Source: Myrica gale (taxonomy: Eukaryota; Streptophyta; Magnoliopsida; Fagales; Myricaceae). Taken from it: a stretch of DNA of 64,000 bases. The stretch's first letter is position 1; the number at the start of each line of letters is the position of its first letter. Below are positions 1-12,822 of this stretch, piece after piece. A program made the translations under genes and the position numbers. The DNA is taken from the NCBI GenBank assembly GCA_963930655.1, contig OZ005612.1, positions 6,887,001-6,951,000 on the forward strand, written 5' to 3'. Under the pieces are notes generated by a model. It was given only the letters and a program-made list of their open reading frames with translations. It made no database searches and was not told the origin of the DNA.

Positions 1-935
1 AAAATGGATGTTATTGAGCAGATCCAGTTTATCTGCAGGTCATGCAAGTTATTTCTACAACTTTAATATAAGCTGAGACTGTTGCAAATTGCTAACCAGC
101 CAAGTTGTAACCATAATTGGCACAGAATGGGGATTCGTAGTACATGACTAATATCCAGTCCTACCATGTTCCTTGCTTCATGCAGCTCAGTACAGCTTTG
201 AGCTGTCTCAATAGAGGTTTCATGAAGTGCTTCTAAAGAACACAACAACTCCTCCTCCTCCTCTCCAGAATTAAGCATCTCTAATCACTCAACCCATGAG
301 ATCACGCAGCAAATTTTGGAGTCAACTCATACTTTAGAAGGTCAATTTGAGGAATGAAAATGAAAAAGCTCCCTCAACGACAGTGCACTCACATTTAGGG
401 ATGAAGCTACGATTATACTTTCCACCAACATTGCCTACGCAACCCGGAGAAGCAGTGGGGACCAAAAAGAGAACTCCAAAGATAATGTTTTGCCAAAATT
501 TAAAAGGTAAAATTACCAAAACGCCATTTAAGTTTCTGTTTCTTATTCTAGGAATAAAATGACCAAAAAGCTCCTAGTTTCATTTCTTCCACAAAAACCT
601 TATGGGGTAGGAAGGGGAGGGTCCCCTGGCCCCCACCTAGATTGCTCCCTGTTTAAATCTTTCAGCATTCAACTTCCATTAACTGTGCACCTCAGTGCAG
701 ATGCACGTGAATAAGGTTAGATGTCTTTACATAAATATCCAACAGAACCTATAGAAGGATAAAAACTATTGTCACTTCTAGACCAAAATGAAGAGAGCTT
801 GTTATCAAAAGTGTAGAAAGTCGACATTCCAGAACATAGGTAATGAATTGCGAAAACCATTAGCTTTTTCCCCAAAAAGCAAATGTGATACCAGATCACC
901 TACAAAGCATAAAGATAAAGATAAAAAAAACATAC
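1..935 (-). other. Intron of the RIE1-like gene; no RING exon found
   Basis: This stretch follows the GT donor (GTATGT) after exon 4 of the RIE1-like gene. I looked on the minus strand for a Cys-rich RING exon (CCICL or NHHFH type) and found none, so it reads as intron continuing past the left edge. Only short open frames without family resemblance occur here. Confidence 0.6.
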
Positions 936-3900
936 TGCATCCTCAGGTAGAAGTACTCGCTCATTTGCCAGGTATTCACTGCTTGTTTCTACTGGAACCA
1001 TCAATCCAGATCCCCCACAAGGCTTTTTCTCGTCACTCAATTTTCGGAATATATATTTTGGAAGGATAGTCAGATCTGCTTCGGATGCTCCTTCCTATTG
1101 ACACAACAGGAGAAACAAGAACACAAATCGGTGGCAAGAATACATTTCAGATATTTGAGTCAGTTAATAGTTCTTTCTTCTAACCTGTCCTGCAACAGCA
1201 TACAGAATTGCGATAATGCACGGCAAGCAGCAACACAGAGCAATACCAATCAAACATGCCAGAACAACGCAAAAGATAGCAAAGAAGACATCAAATGCCA
1301 GGAAAACGACCGCCAACCTGCAAAAGTCCAGAATCAGAGATCCCTCTGAGAGAAGTAGAGAGAGGGAGAGAGAGAGAGGGGGGCACACAGTGGGTCTATA
1401 ATCTATTTGAAAGGACTAGGTTCTATTGCGATAATACAACTGCGGAATTCAACCTCCCTTGAAGAACCACTAGACCCTAGAGCAAGAAAAGTATCATTGT
1501 GAGGGCTTGGTTGTTAAATGGAAAAATGATTTAAGCCCCTTAATCTCAATCCCTATTTGCAATGCGACCACCAAACTACCTCACTTTCTTCGCTTCTTCT
1601 GTTGCCGAGGTTTCTTCCAATTTTTTAGTAACATTATCACCTCATTTGTAGTTTTCACCCTCGTCTAACATCAGATGTGAAGATATTTTACCGTCTATCT
1701 TAATGGTCAGATCCTAAACAAAGGGTGTAAATTGAAAAAGAGGTTGTAGTTTAGGAGGCTAGTTGCCAAAATTGGTCATTTGATGGCCACATCGCCAATG
1801 GGATGTCAGTTGAGGGGGTTAGATGTGTTTTCTCTTAAAAGAATAAAAGAGCATATTACGACATAAACAAAATTAAATCGAACCAACCCAATGATTCATT
1901 CCTAAAATTCCAAAAAATTGTGACATTAATAAACTGGATAAAATTTAAAAGGAGGATTGTTTATTTAGTATACAGTATGATAAGCATAGGTAATTTCCGC
2001 AGATATGTGGTTGAAGCATACCAATACAAATGTGGAGCATTTCGCAGCAGATCATCACCACCAGAGATAACCCAATAAAAGCCAACTATCCACCAGAGAA
2101 ATGATGCCATTGTATTCACCGATTCACAACGTTTAGTCACACTGAGTCAATAAAGATCAAATCAGTACGGGGAGGAGCCACTATTTTCGTACAGCCCCTA
2201 GCACAGTTACAAAAGAAGACTAAAATAACAGATTAATTGCAATTCTTAATGTTATAGCATGCTATGGCAACTCACATTGCAGCTTTGTCAATTAGCACAA
2301 GAAGAGACATAGTGCTTGATCCAGCACAATCAATATCGGTATTTGTGTGAAGAAAAACGTGTGAAGAAAAACAGAAGCTACTAGACACCACCATCCAACA
2401 ACAAAGTGATCTCAAGAACAGCATTGTTAGCTTAACCATTTACAGCTTGATGCCTCCAAAGTTTTGAGCATTTGTCACACTCCAAAAGCATTACATTAGA
2501 CATTAGAAATTGCATTCCAGATCATGTTATCCCTATGCCGACAAAATGCACTCTCCAACAAGTCAACAGGTGACAAAAACTCTAGCAATTAGGATATGCA
2601 ACAAATATACACTATACTCCCTATCTCACCAACTACTTCACAAATAAAAACTTTACTCTGCCTCTTAGTGCCCGACAATAATTTCCAATCTGAAACTTAC
2701 AACTGCTCCAAAGCAATCAAGCCAGTCTATCATCACATATTGTTGTGGTTTCCAATGAAGTTCTATATATCTTTTTTCTTTTTTCAAGCCAATGAAGTTC
2801 TATATATCTAAGAAAACACCAATGACTCTTACTTCTCAACCCTGCACTTCCAACAGACCTGTCCGTAAGCGAAAGGTTCTATTGGACCACTCCAACTAAC
2901 ACCATCACATTTTTATCTTATTCCAATGCAGCATGAAAAGTTATAAAAGACTAGATCTCATTGCAGCCTCCCACAACATTAACTAATGCTAAATTGGACA
3001 CAATTATCATCCCCTGTAATAACTGTTACATGTATAGAAGATTTCTCCCCACTGCTCCTGATACTCTTCCACATGCAACATTGGATTAATTCTATACCGA
3101 TTTGGGTCAGTTTTGGCCTTCAGCAATGAGCAGATGTTACTCATAGAAACGTCTCTACCTAATATCCATTTTATACCAGCAAAAAGTTTACTTCAACTAT
3201 TTTCCCAACGATGCTTCCACTTTAGGACCCTTTCCTTGACACTCATTTTTTCCATGAACCAAAGAAAAAGGGAAATAACCCCCCTTTTTCTCCTTCTTGA
3301 CACTCAACAAAGTATATCTTTTTTCAAACTCCTTTTCTTATAGCTTATAAAGAACTCAGCGACACCATATATTCCAACTACACAGAGATGCGGGAACTAA
3401 TTAGATGACCTTTCCTATGACACACTAGTGGACGATTGTTAGCTGCATTATGCATTCCCATTCGGCGAGTGCGGGGAGAATTGGCTTATGCCCACAATCA
3501 TCAAGGGATCTTAAAATATGGAATAGTATTGCAAGCTTCCCTATAATACACCAGTCTGCTGCCAAGACACCTCGAAGGTCAGGGTTGAAAAGACGATTAG
3601 CATATATCTCCACACCAATATATCACCAAAAGAGCTAAAAGATTTTGCAGACTTGTCATTCATCAATCTTGTGGTCTTACCTACGTCAATGGTCAAATAC
3701 TAAGAACGATCTTTTTCAGCCAACGCTATCCATAATGAACTTATAGGCAGTTCCAACATAAATCAATAGGGAGAATAAAAAACATAAAAGGACTCACTTT
3801 AGTGAAATGCATATCGGCACCTGAATAAAAGACCTGTAAATGCCTTCAGACTCCCAAAACATAATTCTCACCCAGATAAGCAAACATCCCTAGACCTCAA

Positions 3901-4574
3901 AATAGACCAAAAACTCATCGAAATTCACAAACCGGAGACCAAAAACCTTAATTTAATACAACTCCAGCCCGCCTCAAGAAAATAAATTCGAATTCCACGT
4001 AAGAATTCAAATTCAAGCTGAAAAGTGAAATCAGACCACAAAAAAGAACTCACCTAGACTGGCTCGAACTCCCCGGAACCCCATCGACGCCATCCTCCTC
4101 GTCCTCGCTATCGTTGGCTTCCCCCGCGACCTCCATCTGATTCTCCTCGTCTCTAGCCCTCACCCTAGACGCTCTCCGTGCGTTCCTCCTACGGTATTCC
4201 ACCCACACCAGCAAGACGTGCACTGCGCACTGCAACGCGTACCCGCAGATCCAGAGTCGAATCGGCGTGTCGGGGTGCTCGTTCAACGTCCAGAGCAGCA
4301 TCGCCACGGAGACAAAGACGAACGCGGAGTTCCACATCATGTCGAGAACGACCACCGGCTTCGAGTAACCCCAGTCGGCGCGGCGCTCCTCCAATTCGCG
4401 GGCAGCAGACTCCCGGACGAGCATGGAGGGGCCACGGCGGCCAGTGGCGCGGCCGAGCAGGAGGGCGAGGGTGGTGGGGCTGGCGGGGGAGGCGTCTGAC
4501 GAGCCCTGGCGGGGGCGGAGGAGAGGCGCTTGGGAGTCGGACGGCGTCGCGGTGGAAGAGGACTGCGATGACAT
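936..4574 (-). CDS. RIE1: RIE1-like membrane RING E3 ubiquitin ligase, partial (RING exon outside window)
   Basis: Four coding exons are visible on the minus strand: 4574-4054, 2141-2022, 1317-1185 and 1094-936. All have GT-AG borders and consistent phase, giving 311 codons. Residues 1-70 are a Ser/Pro/Arg-rich cytosolic leader. Hydrophobic segments lie at about 75-96 and 105-126, followed by an acidic linker (about 145-165), a third segment in exon 2 (around [15 protein letters not shown]) and a long Cys-rich membrane block in exon 3 (around [20 protein letters not shown]). Exon 4 reads [16 protein letters not shown] and ends LLPEDA, the usual lead-in to the C3H2C3 RING of this family. RIE1-type proteins are about 360 residues, so roughly 50-60 C-terminal residues with the RING lie left of base 1. 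The family are integral-membrane ubiquitin ligases; Arabidopsis RIE1 is reported to be needed for seed development. No reading-frame damage is visible. The start is the first in-frame ATG of exon 1. Confidence 0.9.
1346..1382. repeat. AG-rich simple repeat in RIE1-like intron
   Basis: Purine-only GA/GGGA repeats sit just upstream (on the minus strand) of the exon 3 acceptor. On the transcribed strand this is a CT-rich tract that could serve as an extended polypyrimidine tract. Confidence 0.8.
2142..4053 (-). other. First intron of the RIE1-like gene (no other feature seen)
   Basis: A 1.9 kb intron between exon 1 (donor GTGAGT at 4053) and exon 2 (acceptor CAG at 2144-2142). I see no additional exon, tRNA or structured element in it. 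Confidence 0.75.
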
Positions 4575-4666
4575 AGCTAGAGAGAGGAGTGCAGAGGAGA
4601 GAGAAGGGGAAAGGGATGGAGGAGCATAACTGTGGAAATTAGAAATCGGTTGAGAAGTTAAAGAGA

Positions 4667-4687
4667 GGGGGGGGGGGGGGGGGGGGG
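4667..4687. repeat. 21-base G homopolymer upstream of the RIE1-like start
   Basis: An uninterrupted run of 21 G lies about 93 bp upstream of the RIE1-like ATG, in the probable 5' UTR or core promoter. On the transcribed strand it is a C tract. Such runs are prone to slippage and sequencing error. Confidence 0.9.
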
Positions 4688-5152
4688 CACTTTGGTGGCC
4701 TTTGCGGGAGTGTTCGAAGTCTTCTTTCTCTCTAGACAGAGAGACGTTTTTTGTCGGAGTTGAATGGTAGACGAGCGAGCAGCAGAGAAGGTGGAGGGTG
4801 TGATTTCTTAGTTAATAACTGTTTTTATTCCATTAGTGTATTCCTCTTGAGGGTTTGTTTGTGTGGTAAAATTTTTGGTATTTGGTTTAATGATGGTATC
4901 GAGTTTAGTGAAAAAGTAAAAAGAGATGTAATTTTTTATATTTTTTGTAATGAAAAGTTATATTTTGATGGGAGAGAGATTATATTGTAGTATTTTATTT
5001 TGAGTTGGTGAAAAATTTTGTAAAATTTTTTTAGCAAAGACAACCTAAAATTCACTTACTCGTCGGTTGGATGTTTTTCGCGCTAAAATTTACCTAGTCC
5101 TTCGCCAGCCACCGTTGATCTTAAGCCAACAAACAAGATAAGATCAATCTCC

Positions 5153-5465
5153 TAGGGTATGTTCGTTTTCACCATTTTGTCAGGATTCTAAGTATATTCA
5201 CAATTCTACCACCGAACATATTCAGAATTCAAACACAAAAACCAATACATTTTACACAATCTCCAACAACTTTTTAATTTTTTATTCAACATAAATTTTC
5301 TCTCTCTATACTTTTTCACATAACTCCAATACTTTTTTATTAAACAATTACATCAAATCATTTCTCTCTCCACTTTACACAAACACCAATAAAACACTAT
5401 TTAACATAAAAATTCACAACTTCTCTAAAATCCTACATTTTTTCTCAAAACGAACATCACCCTAG
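5153..5465. mobile_element. Short inverted-repeat element (MITE)
   Basis: The left end reads CTAGGGTATGTTCGTTTT and the right end, reverse-complemented, CTAGGGTGATGTTCGTTTT. These form imperfect terminal inverted repeats of about 15-18 bp around an AT-rich, non-coding interior of about 300 bp. A flanking TA or CTA could be the target duplication but is also part of the palindrome, so the superfamily (Stowaway or PIF type) is open. Confidence 0.6.
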
Positions 5466-5510
5466 TTTTTAAAAACCTTGTACCTCATTTCCGTATTTGT
5501 TTCTCTTCCC

Positions 5511-6167
5511 TAAGGGTGGGATATATTCCGATTCAAGCCGGAATTTCCAGTTTCGGTATCGGAAGCTGATTCTATTTTAGGGAAATTTTGGAATCAGAAT
5601 CGAAAATGACTGGTTCCAGTACAATTTTTTAAAATTTCAATTTTTTTTTTTGTAATTTTAATCTAGAATTTGTCTCTTTCAATTTCGATTATTCGATGAA
5701 TGTTTAGTTGTTTACTTATTTGTATGGTTAATTATTTTTAATATTTTTTTGTAAATTTAATTTATAGTTTATTTTAACAGTGTTTATTTTGTTTTGAAAT
5801 TTAGTTGTTTAGTTGTAATTTTAATTTAAAGTTTATTTTCGAATCCTGAAATAGTGAAATATTGTTTTAAAATTTTGGGAAGTTAAAATTTTAGGATATT
5901 GGATTTGGTGAAAAAAAAGTGAAGATAGATGATTTTTAATATTTGTTATAGTGAAAAGTAATGATGTAATGGGGAGATAGAGAGAGATTATATTGTAATT
6001 TTTTTATTGTGTTAAAATTTTAGGAATGATAAAATTTTAGTTAACAAACGTAGGTTAGTTGTAATTTTAATTTATAGTTATTTGGCCCACAAAACACAAC
6101 TATGTCTTTTTAGGCCCATATAAGGAACCAGAAATTTCGGTTCCGTCCGTTTCGGTGTCCACCCTTA
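5511..6167. mobile_element. Non-autonomous hAT-type element, accgga subfamily, with 8 bp TSD
   Basis: The element begins TAAGGGTGGGATAT and ends GGTGTCCACCCTTA, so the termini are inverted repeats. It is flanked by an exact 8 bp duplication, CTCTTCCC, at 5503-5510 and 6168-6175. Just inside each end are GGAATTTCCGGTTCCGG-like subterminal motifs. The interior is AT-rich and non-coding. An 8 bp duplication with short TA..TA ends is characteristic of hAT elements. Confidence 0.85.
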
Positions 6168-7736
6168 CTCTTCCCTTTCTAGATCCACATGAATATTGTT
6201 AAAAAAATAAAAGTACTTGTAAAAAAGCTCGAAATCTTTGAACTTGTTTTCATGTTTAAGGACTATTTCGTTTCCATGATTATGTAAGTGGATGCTGTTA
6301 AAAGTGAGTTTATATAAATGTTAGTGAAAACTATCTCATTGTTTCTTTTGTCACATTTAATTGATCAATTCAGTACTGCATCTTCATAAATTTTATAATA
6401 ATTTGCTAAACTTTTTTACTGCTCTCTAAGTTTTAACTAACATACAAAGGTTGAAAGTCTAAGGGCTAAGAATACACAAACCGAACATGTTTTTTAAACT
6501 CACCTAAAAATAACTACAGCACGCAAACCAATAAAGTTAACATCACCTAAAAATTCTCAAAACACAAAATATTCTCAAAAAACTAACCAACCGAACATCC
6601 TCTAACTTTTATTGCCTGAATAACCTTGATGTAGATTCGAATTTTATAACAGCTAATAAGTTATTAATTTACTGTTGCACTTGTTGTGAGGTTCGTGCGT
6701 GCAACCTCCCTCAATGGGTTAAGAGCAAGTCATGAGAGAAGTCTTCCGTGATGATTAGCCTTTCATAATATAATTTTTTTTTGTAATTTTAAGAGATCAA
6801 CATGGATTTCGTAATAATACTTACCCTTAAAATCCAAGAAGGAGAAAGTCACGAGCGGAAGAGTTCAGATTTGCCATCGATCTTAGCATATACACCAAAT
6901 GTATATATTTTTAATAAATTTGTATCCAAAAATAGAAGCATATTCGAAAGTTGATAAAATATTGAGACGGTATGAAAATAATGTCAAGATTAAATGAATT
7001 TTTTTTATTTAATAACTCGATATTTTCCTTTTCAATAATCTTACTTTCTCGAACCTGTCTCCCGTTCTTTATTCTTTTATCCCTCTTTTTGTTTAATTAG
7101 TGTTGTTCTAAGCTTGATGGCGGGCCTGTATGTGACTGCCAAGAGTCTAGTTAGTTGACATGCCATAATTATGTATTTAAACAATAATAAAAAGGACCAA
7201 GAAGTAAACCATCGATCGTCGAGGAGATGCACATGAGCAAACCCTTGCTCCAAGTCCCATTTTCCAGGAAAAATCGCAGGAAAACAACTTATGCTCTCAA
7301 TAGCTCAATAATTTTTAGCTGTATAACATATTTTGTTTATGGTTAGTGTTAGTGTTTTGAATGTTAATAAGATTTCGTGTCAAATTTATATCGTGATCGA
7401 AGATTTTTCAATTTCTAATGGGATTTCATGAATCATATGGCCCATTCGAAGTCAAATGTTGGTCTTTCTCCTTGCAAACTTAACAATAATTTCATACGCT
7501 ATACATCTTCTTCCCCTTTAGGATTTTGAATTATTTGATGATAATCAAATTTATAGAGCCTAACAATGTCACAGACAAGGTAAGTATACATAAAAAGCTT
7601 GATCGAAATAGAAATATTCTTCCACACTTTGTTGTAATGTGTTTTTGGATAAAGCGTGTATTAAGAGCTTTGCCTCGACTAATTCTCTAGATTTATGCAA
7701 TTTCCTTATTCTACACGGGTGAGCAAAAATTTCGGT
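6168..7736. other. AT-rich intergenic DNA without a recognisable gene
   Basis: No convincing open frame, RNA gene or element boundary is seen. Around 6470-6605 there are TTCTCAAAACA / CCGAACAT motifs like those at the ends of the 5153-5465 MITE, probably a decayed relative. Confidence 0.5.
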
Positions 7737-8252
7737 AAGAATTAGAATTTTCGATTCCGCTTTTAATTTTGAAAATCCGATTCTGGTTCCGGTATATATC
7801 AAAACCGGAACCATAAGTCATTTTTGGTAATTTTCGGAACCAAAGTTTTCGGTTCCAATTTTTCTAAAAAAACAAAATAAAAATAGTGCTCAAAATAAAA
7901 TATAACATATGGAATTTGATTAAATATTTATTTTAGAATCTATATTTTTTATGAATATTTTACCTTTTATTGTTAATTTATGATGAATAACTAAAAAAAT
8001 AGGGCTCAAAATAAGGTATAACATATGAAATTTGCTTGAATATTTATTTTAGAATCTAAATTTTGAATGAATATTTACATTTATTTTTAATTTATGATGA
8101 ATAACAGAAAAATATTCCAAAAATTCGGCCAAAAAAATATTTTTAGCTCATTAGAGTCCCAAAAAAATATGTCCAAAAAAGCTAACATGCCAAACCGGAA
8201 TGGAATTGAAATTGATCATTTCGGTTTCATCCGTTTCGAGACCCACCCTTAC
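7737..8252. mobile_element. Degenerate hAT-type element, accgga subfamily
   Basis: The left end (GGGTGAGCAAAAATTTCGG) and right end (CGTTTCGAGACCCACCCTTA) resemble the termini of the element at 5511-6167. Subterminal TTCCGGTATATATCAAAACC and AAACCGGAATGGAATTG motifs are shared in kind. Inside, an AT-rich segment around AACATATGAAATTTG is repeated twice (about 7900-8095). No clean 8 bp target duplication is visible, so the limits are approximate. Confidence 0.6.
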
Positions 8253-8643
8253 ACAAATCTAGTAATTACTGAGTTGCAAATCCTAGAGGTGGCCTAAAAG
8301 ATTAGTAACACCTAAAGTTGCGAACTTAATACCTCAAAGAAGAAAAACCCAAATCCCAAATCTCAAATCGGAAACCACCAAGTTAACTCCTTGAGTATGA
8401 CATAAGTACATGTTTTTTTTTGAGGTAAAGAAAAAGGAAGATTACTTACAAAAAAAAAACGAAGAGGAAGATCAATCCCACTCAAACTATTCAACTACTT
8501 TTGTGCTGAATGTCATTCAAGTTCAAATTACAAAAACAATGAATTGTTTAGACAATAAATTATAACATATTTTTGTAATATAAGATGAAGTGCACGTTCA
8601 TAAGGCATTTTATGTAAATGTCCTTACAATTCTTTTATACTTC

Positions 8644-10261
8644 CACTACAAAAAAAAGGGCCTATAGCAGTGGTCGGTGACCGCTGCTATAGGCCAAAAA
8701 ACCGCTGCTATAGGTCATTTTGGCCTATAGCAGCGGTTTTTTAGCGGCGGTCGCGCTCCGTCGGGATAGATATATCGCGGCGGTTTTCGGAACCGCTGGT
8801 GAGGACCTCGGGTCTATAGTGACCGCCGCTATAGACCCGAACACAATTTTGACTTCCTCGCAGCATTTTTTTTTGCTTTTGCTAGCATTTTAATGCACTA
8901 CTAATTTTTTCCTATATTTTCATATACATGTTTTTTTAATCGGTAATACAAATTTATTTTAATAATTATAATTTATTGGATGTAAAAAATTAAATAACAA
9001 CGAGAATAAAACAAAATATACTTCATCATTGATTAATAATATCTTACAACAAACACAAGAATCTCTAAAGTAATCTAAAAAGTGATGTGTTAACATATAC
9101 AAGCTTGCAAGAATCTCTAAAGTAATCTAAATAATGACCAAATATATTACTGATTATTACAAATATATTTGGTCATTATAAGCATATGATAATAGATGTC
9201 TAAACTACTTAGATTTAGTCAATAAAAATAAAATTACCATAACAATCATAGATATAACTGTCATAACATTATTTCTAATTCCATATAACCAATTCAAAAT
9301 AATCGTGTATGTCCCAAAAAAAAAACCACAAACCGGGCTAAAATAGCAAAATGTTCTTTTATTCTGGTAAAATAAAATTATAAAGCCACATGACCCAAAT
9401 CGGGTTCAAAAATAATTCCTAAACGGTAAGGTTAAAAAAATCATAACTAAAAACAGGTTTTTGAGAGGAAAAACAGCGGATTTAGGGCTCGAAATGAGGC
9501 GCACCGAAGCGTAGCTAGGTGACCACAACGTGCGCGCCGAGAAGAGCTTTCCGAATTGGGGTCATGGGCGCTAATCGGGTACTCGTAGCCAAAGTTATGA
9601 CCAAAAAACCGACACGTGCACGAAAAGTGCCTCAATTCTATATAACAACTTCAATATTCATAAAACTCTCTAATTTCATATTTTATTAAGTAGATCTCTT
9701 AAAATTTTTTTAAAACATGTGACAAAATAAAATTATGTATAAAAAGGAATAAATAGTCAATAAAATAATTATTAAGCTTAAATAACACATAAAATTTTCA
9801 TTTTCATTTTTTTACATTTACACTTATAGCGGCGGTCACTGCAAAGACCGCCGCTATAGGTATACTTTACGCAGCGGTTTGTTTTAAAACCGCTGCTAAA
9901 GGTACGAGATGCAGCGGCGGTATAGCGGCGGTCGGAGTGACCGCCGCTATAGTGATCGCCGCTAAAGACCCTCCTTTGACGGCGGTTTGCAAAAAAGCGC
10001 GACTAAATGAGGGTCTATAACGGTAGTCGGTGACCGCCGCTACAAAGACCGCTGCTAAAGACCCTCCTTTGGCGGCAATTTGAAAAAAAACGCGACTACA
10101 GAGGTCTGTAGCGGCGGTACAGACCGCCGCTATAGACGACCGCCGTTACAGACCCCCTTTTAGCCGCGTTTTTTTAAAACGCCGCGAAAAATACCTTGTA
10201 GCGGCGGTTTTAGTGACCGCCGCTAAAAAGACCGCCGCTATAGGTCCTTTTTTTTGTAGTG
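8644..10261. mobile_element. Non-autonomous CACTA transposon
   Basis: The left end is CACTACAAAAAAAAGGG and the right end, reverse-complemented, CACTACAAAAAAAAGGAC. This is a perfect terminal inverted repeat of 16 bases beginning CACTA. The flanks carry the 3 bp duplication TTC (8641-8643 and 10262-10264), the size used by the CACTA (En/Spm) superfamily. Both ends hold arrays of short GC-rich subterminal repeats (ACCGCCGCTATAGG and its inverse): about 8660-8850 on the left and 9825-10250 on the right. The 1 kb interior is AT-rich and has no transposase frame, so movement would depend on an enzyme supplied elsewhere. Confidence 0.93.
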
Positions 10262-10264
10262 TTC

Positions 10265-11313
10265 TAACCAAACCTAAGACTTTGTATACTCAAAATTATT
10301 AATAAGTTTATATATATATATATATATGTTAAGAATTTACCAGTAAAATTAATTAAAAATATTGTACGTACGTATCACAATTCTAACAGTTAAATTATAA
10401 CATAGGATTGCAAAATACAAACTTACTGAGAATGTGGAGTCCAAATTTTAGGGTAGAATTTGGAGGAAGGTATAATAATTAGAGAGTATAAGACATAATA
10501 TTTTTTTCTTAAAGATATCAACCGAAGTTGTATGTTAAGTAACTACGTAAATAGACAGCATTCACGAATCTCTGAGATGTCGAGCGGCTGCGCTGTCGCT
10601 TGCTCGTGAAAAAAGAAAAAAAAAAAGAAAAAGAAAAAGAAAAAGCTTTTAGTTTTCTGGAATCTGGTGGACGATTTGAAGTGGCAGGTGCTGTCGCGGT
10701 GCTGCCTGACCAGCATATAGTCAGTCATATACGATGCTTTACGAATCTTTCTCACCTAGAATTCAACGGCGTAACGTGTGGAGTTTGTGAGACTTAGCCG
10801 ACGACATACCGCACGTGCCGCAGCATACTGACAGATTACCTAGACTGGCCCAAAGCGTAAGGGTAGCTGAAAACGGGTGAGGGTCTGCTGCAGTTCGTTC
10901 ACTTACACAAAGCTGATAAGAATTTATACTATCCAACTCCATCTTATTGAAGTTAATCAAGCCTAAATTCTTTGTCAAGCTAGCTCGATACATATAGCAT
11001 TCAACATGATGCAATAAGCAAACGATGACTAGCAATATCAGTAAGCTATAAACATTGACTGTTAGCTAGACCACTTCAGCAATACAACATACTCAAAATA
11101 AGCCACATGTAAGGGGTTTATTTGCTAAAATTTTAGGCTAATAAAATAATCTATCTTTATCGAATCATTATTTTCTATTTTAATAAATATTAAAAAATTA
11201 TTTAAAAAATTTATTTTTTTTTCACTTTTTCATCGATTATCATATTTCAAAATTTTAATCACCTCAAAATTTTGGCTCCCAACAAAAAGTCAACATCCTC
11301 TGTTTATATATTT
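10265..11313. other. Intergenic DNA, no gene recognised
   Basis: Contains an A-rich GAAAAA-type tract at about 10604-10644 and several short open frames that match nothing I know. About 11112-11280 looks like a decayed AT-rich MITE with ends resembling TTGCTAAAATTTTAGG and its inverse. Confidence 0.4.
10309..10327. repeat. (TA)n microsatellite
   Basis: About nine TA dinucleotides in a row. Confidence 0.85.
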
Positions 11314-11546
11314 TAGGGATATATACAAAATTAGTCACTGTGATATAAGCTAAAATCGAATTAGTCCTCATGATAAGAAAAACATAAAATTAGTCCATGT
11401 GATTCTAGTTTCATTTGTTGTTGGTCCTTCATCAGTGATTGATTTTATCCCTTTCTGAAATCAAAATGATTTATTTTATGTTTTTCTTATCATGAAGACT
11501 AATTCGATTTGTGTATATCACATGACTAATTTTGTATTTATCCCTA
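11314..11546. mobile_element. Short palindromic element (233 bp)
   Basis: The two halves are inverted copies. The left begins TAGGGATATATACAAAATTA and the right ends with the inverse of TAGGGATAAATACAAAATTA. AATTAGTC and ATAAGAAAAACATAAAAT motifs recur in opposite orientation, and the centre is ATCAGTGATTGATTTTATC. A related element is at 33422-33728. It has no coding capacity. Confidence 0.65.
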
Positions 11547-12822
11547 TTTTTTATTCTATGAACAACGTTACTGTTTTACACTGCTACTTTCATGTTTGTT
11601 ATCTTCCTCACTATTTCACAGTGGAAAAAAACTGAGAATACAATTTTTTTTTTGTCTAATTCTCATTTTATGCAACCATTGAAGTTGTTACAAGGACCAC
11701 AATCAATTTCTATTAGCTCAGCTATCCAATCATAGAAACTATAAAATACAGACAAACTGACTCAGGGGAATCAGACCCTATTAGGTGATTCCTCTATGCT
11801 GGATTAGTCATAAATTGATTGACATTGTCATATACTCAATGAGTTCCACAGTTGAAATTCTCCAATATTGAGATAATCTTCCAATCAAGCTTCTCATCTG
11901 CTACTGACCAAGAGCAGCACAAGAACACTGCTTCAGATTCATTTCCAGTACTGTCAATTATTCTGTAAGGGCACTTGTCCTTCAGACAGAAGGATATTTG
12001 AAATGATTCCACTTGAAGGAAAATGTTCACCAAAATCCTGAATGTCGCCGCCAGAAAGTTCATCTGAAAGTTTTACATACACCATGCGAAACGCATTGCT
12101 GGATGTAGGTAGATTTGTTGCTTTGGTCTGTCCTAAGTTGCGAACTTTCATGGGCCGACAATAAGCAAACCGAACTCATGCTTTCTTTGTCCCAACGCGA
12201 GAAGAAGCTCGTTTTGGTGAACAATCTTTGCTTTCTTACTTTTTTCCTCAACCAAGATCCCTTCCGCTGCCCTTTCATCAGTTACCTGCAGCGGTGAAAT
12301 GAATTTTCTTTCTTTCAAAAGCGAATCAGATTCACTTTCTGAACTGCTTTCAGAAAACATGAAATTTGGACTCCAGCTACATTGGATAAAAGTGTGTGAG
12401 GCTTCTGCTTTCACACAATGCCCCGAAGGAATGCAAACTGTCTCATTGTTTGCAGGATCAACACATGGAATTCCCAACTCCGAACATATTCTTCCTCTGA
12501 ATGTAGCCATTTTAGGTTTCTCACCATGTACTAGATCACATGCTTAGGGGGCATAAACTTGACAAGATCCATAATCCCCTTGGCATCTGTATGAGGTCTG
12601 AAAGACAATTGATGAATCTGGCAACATAAGACATGTTCAATATAGCTTTAGAGAATGGGAAAAACTCAATGGAAAATCAATTCAATTTGAGAGTGAGGGA
12701 GATAGAATTTTAGATTCAGAAAATGTAAACATTGTATCTCATTTACGGATTAAAAAGAAAATTTTAATAGGCATACACATTCAGTCATATTTAACAATCA
12801 TTTATGTTACTTGTATGTAGGG

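Noticed and set aside
4178..4576. Arg/Gly-rich plus-strand frames opposite the first RIE1 exon
   Set aside because: Antisense shadows of a GC-rich exon whose minus-strand product is clearly recognised.
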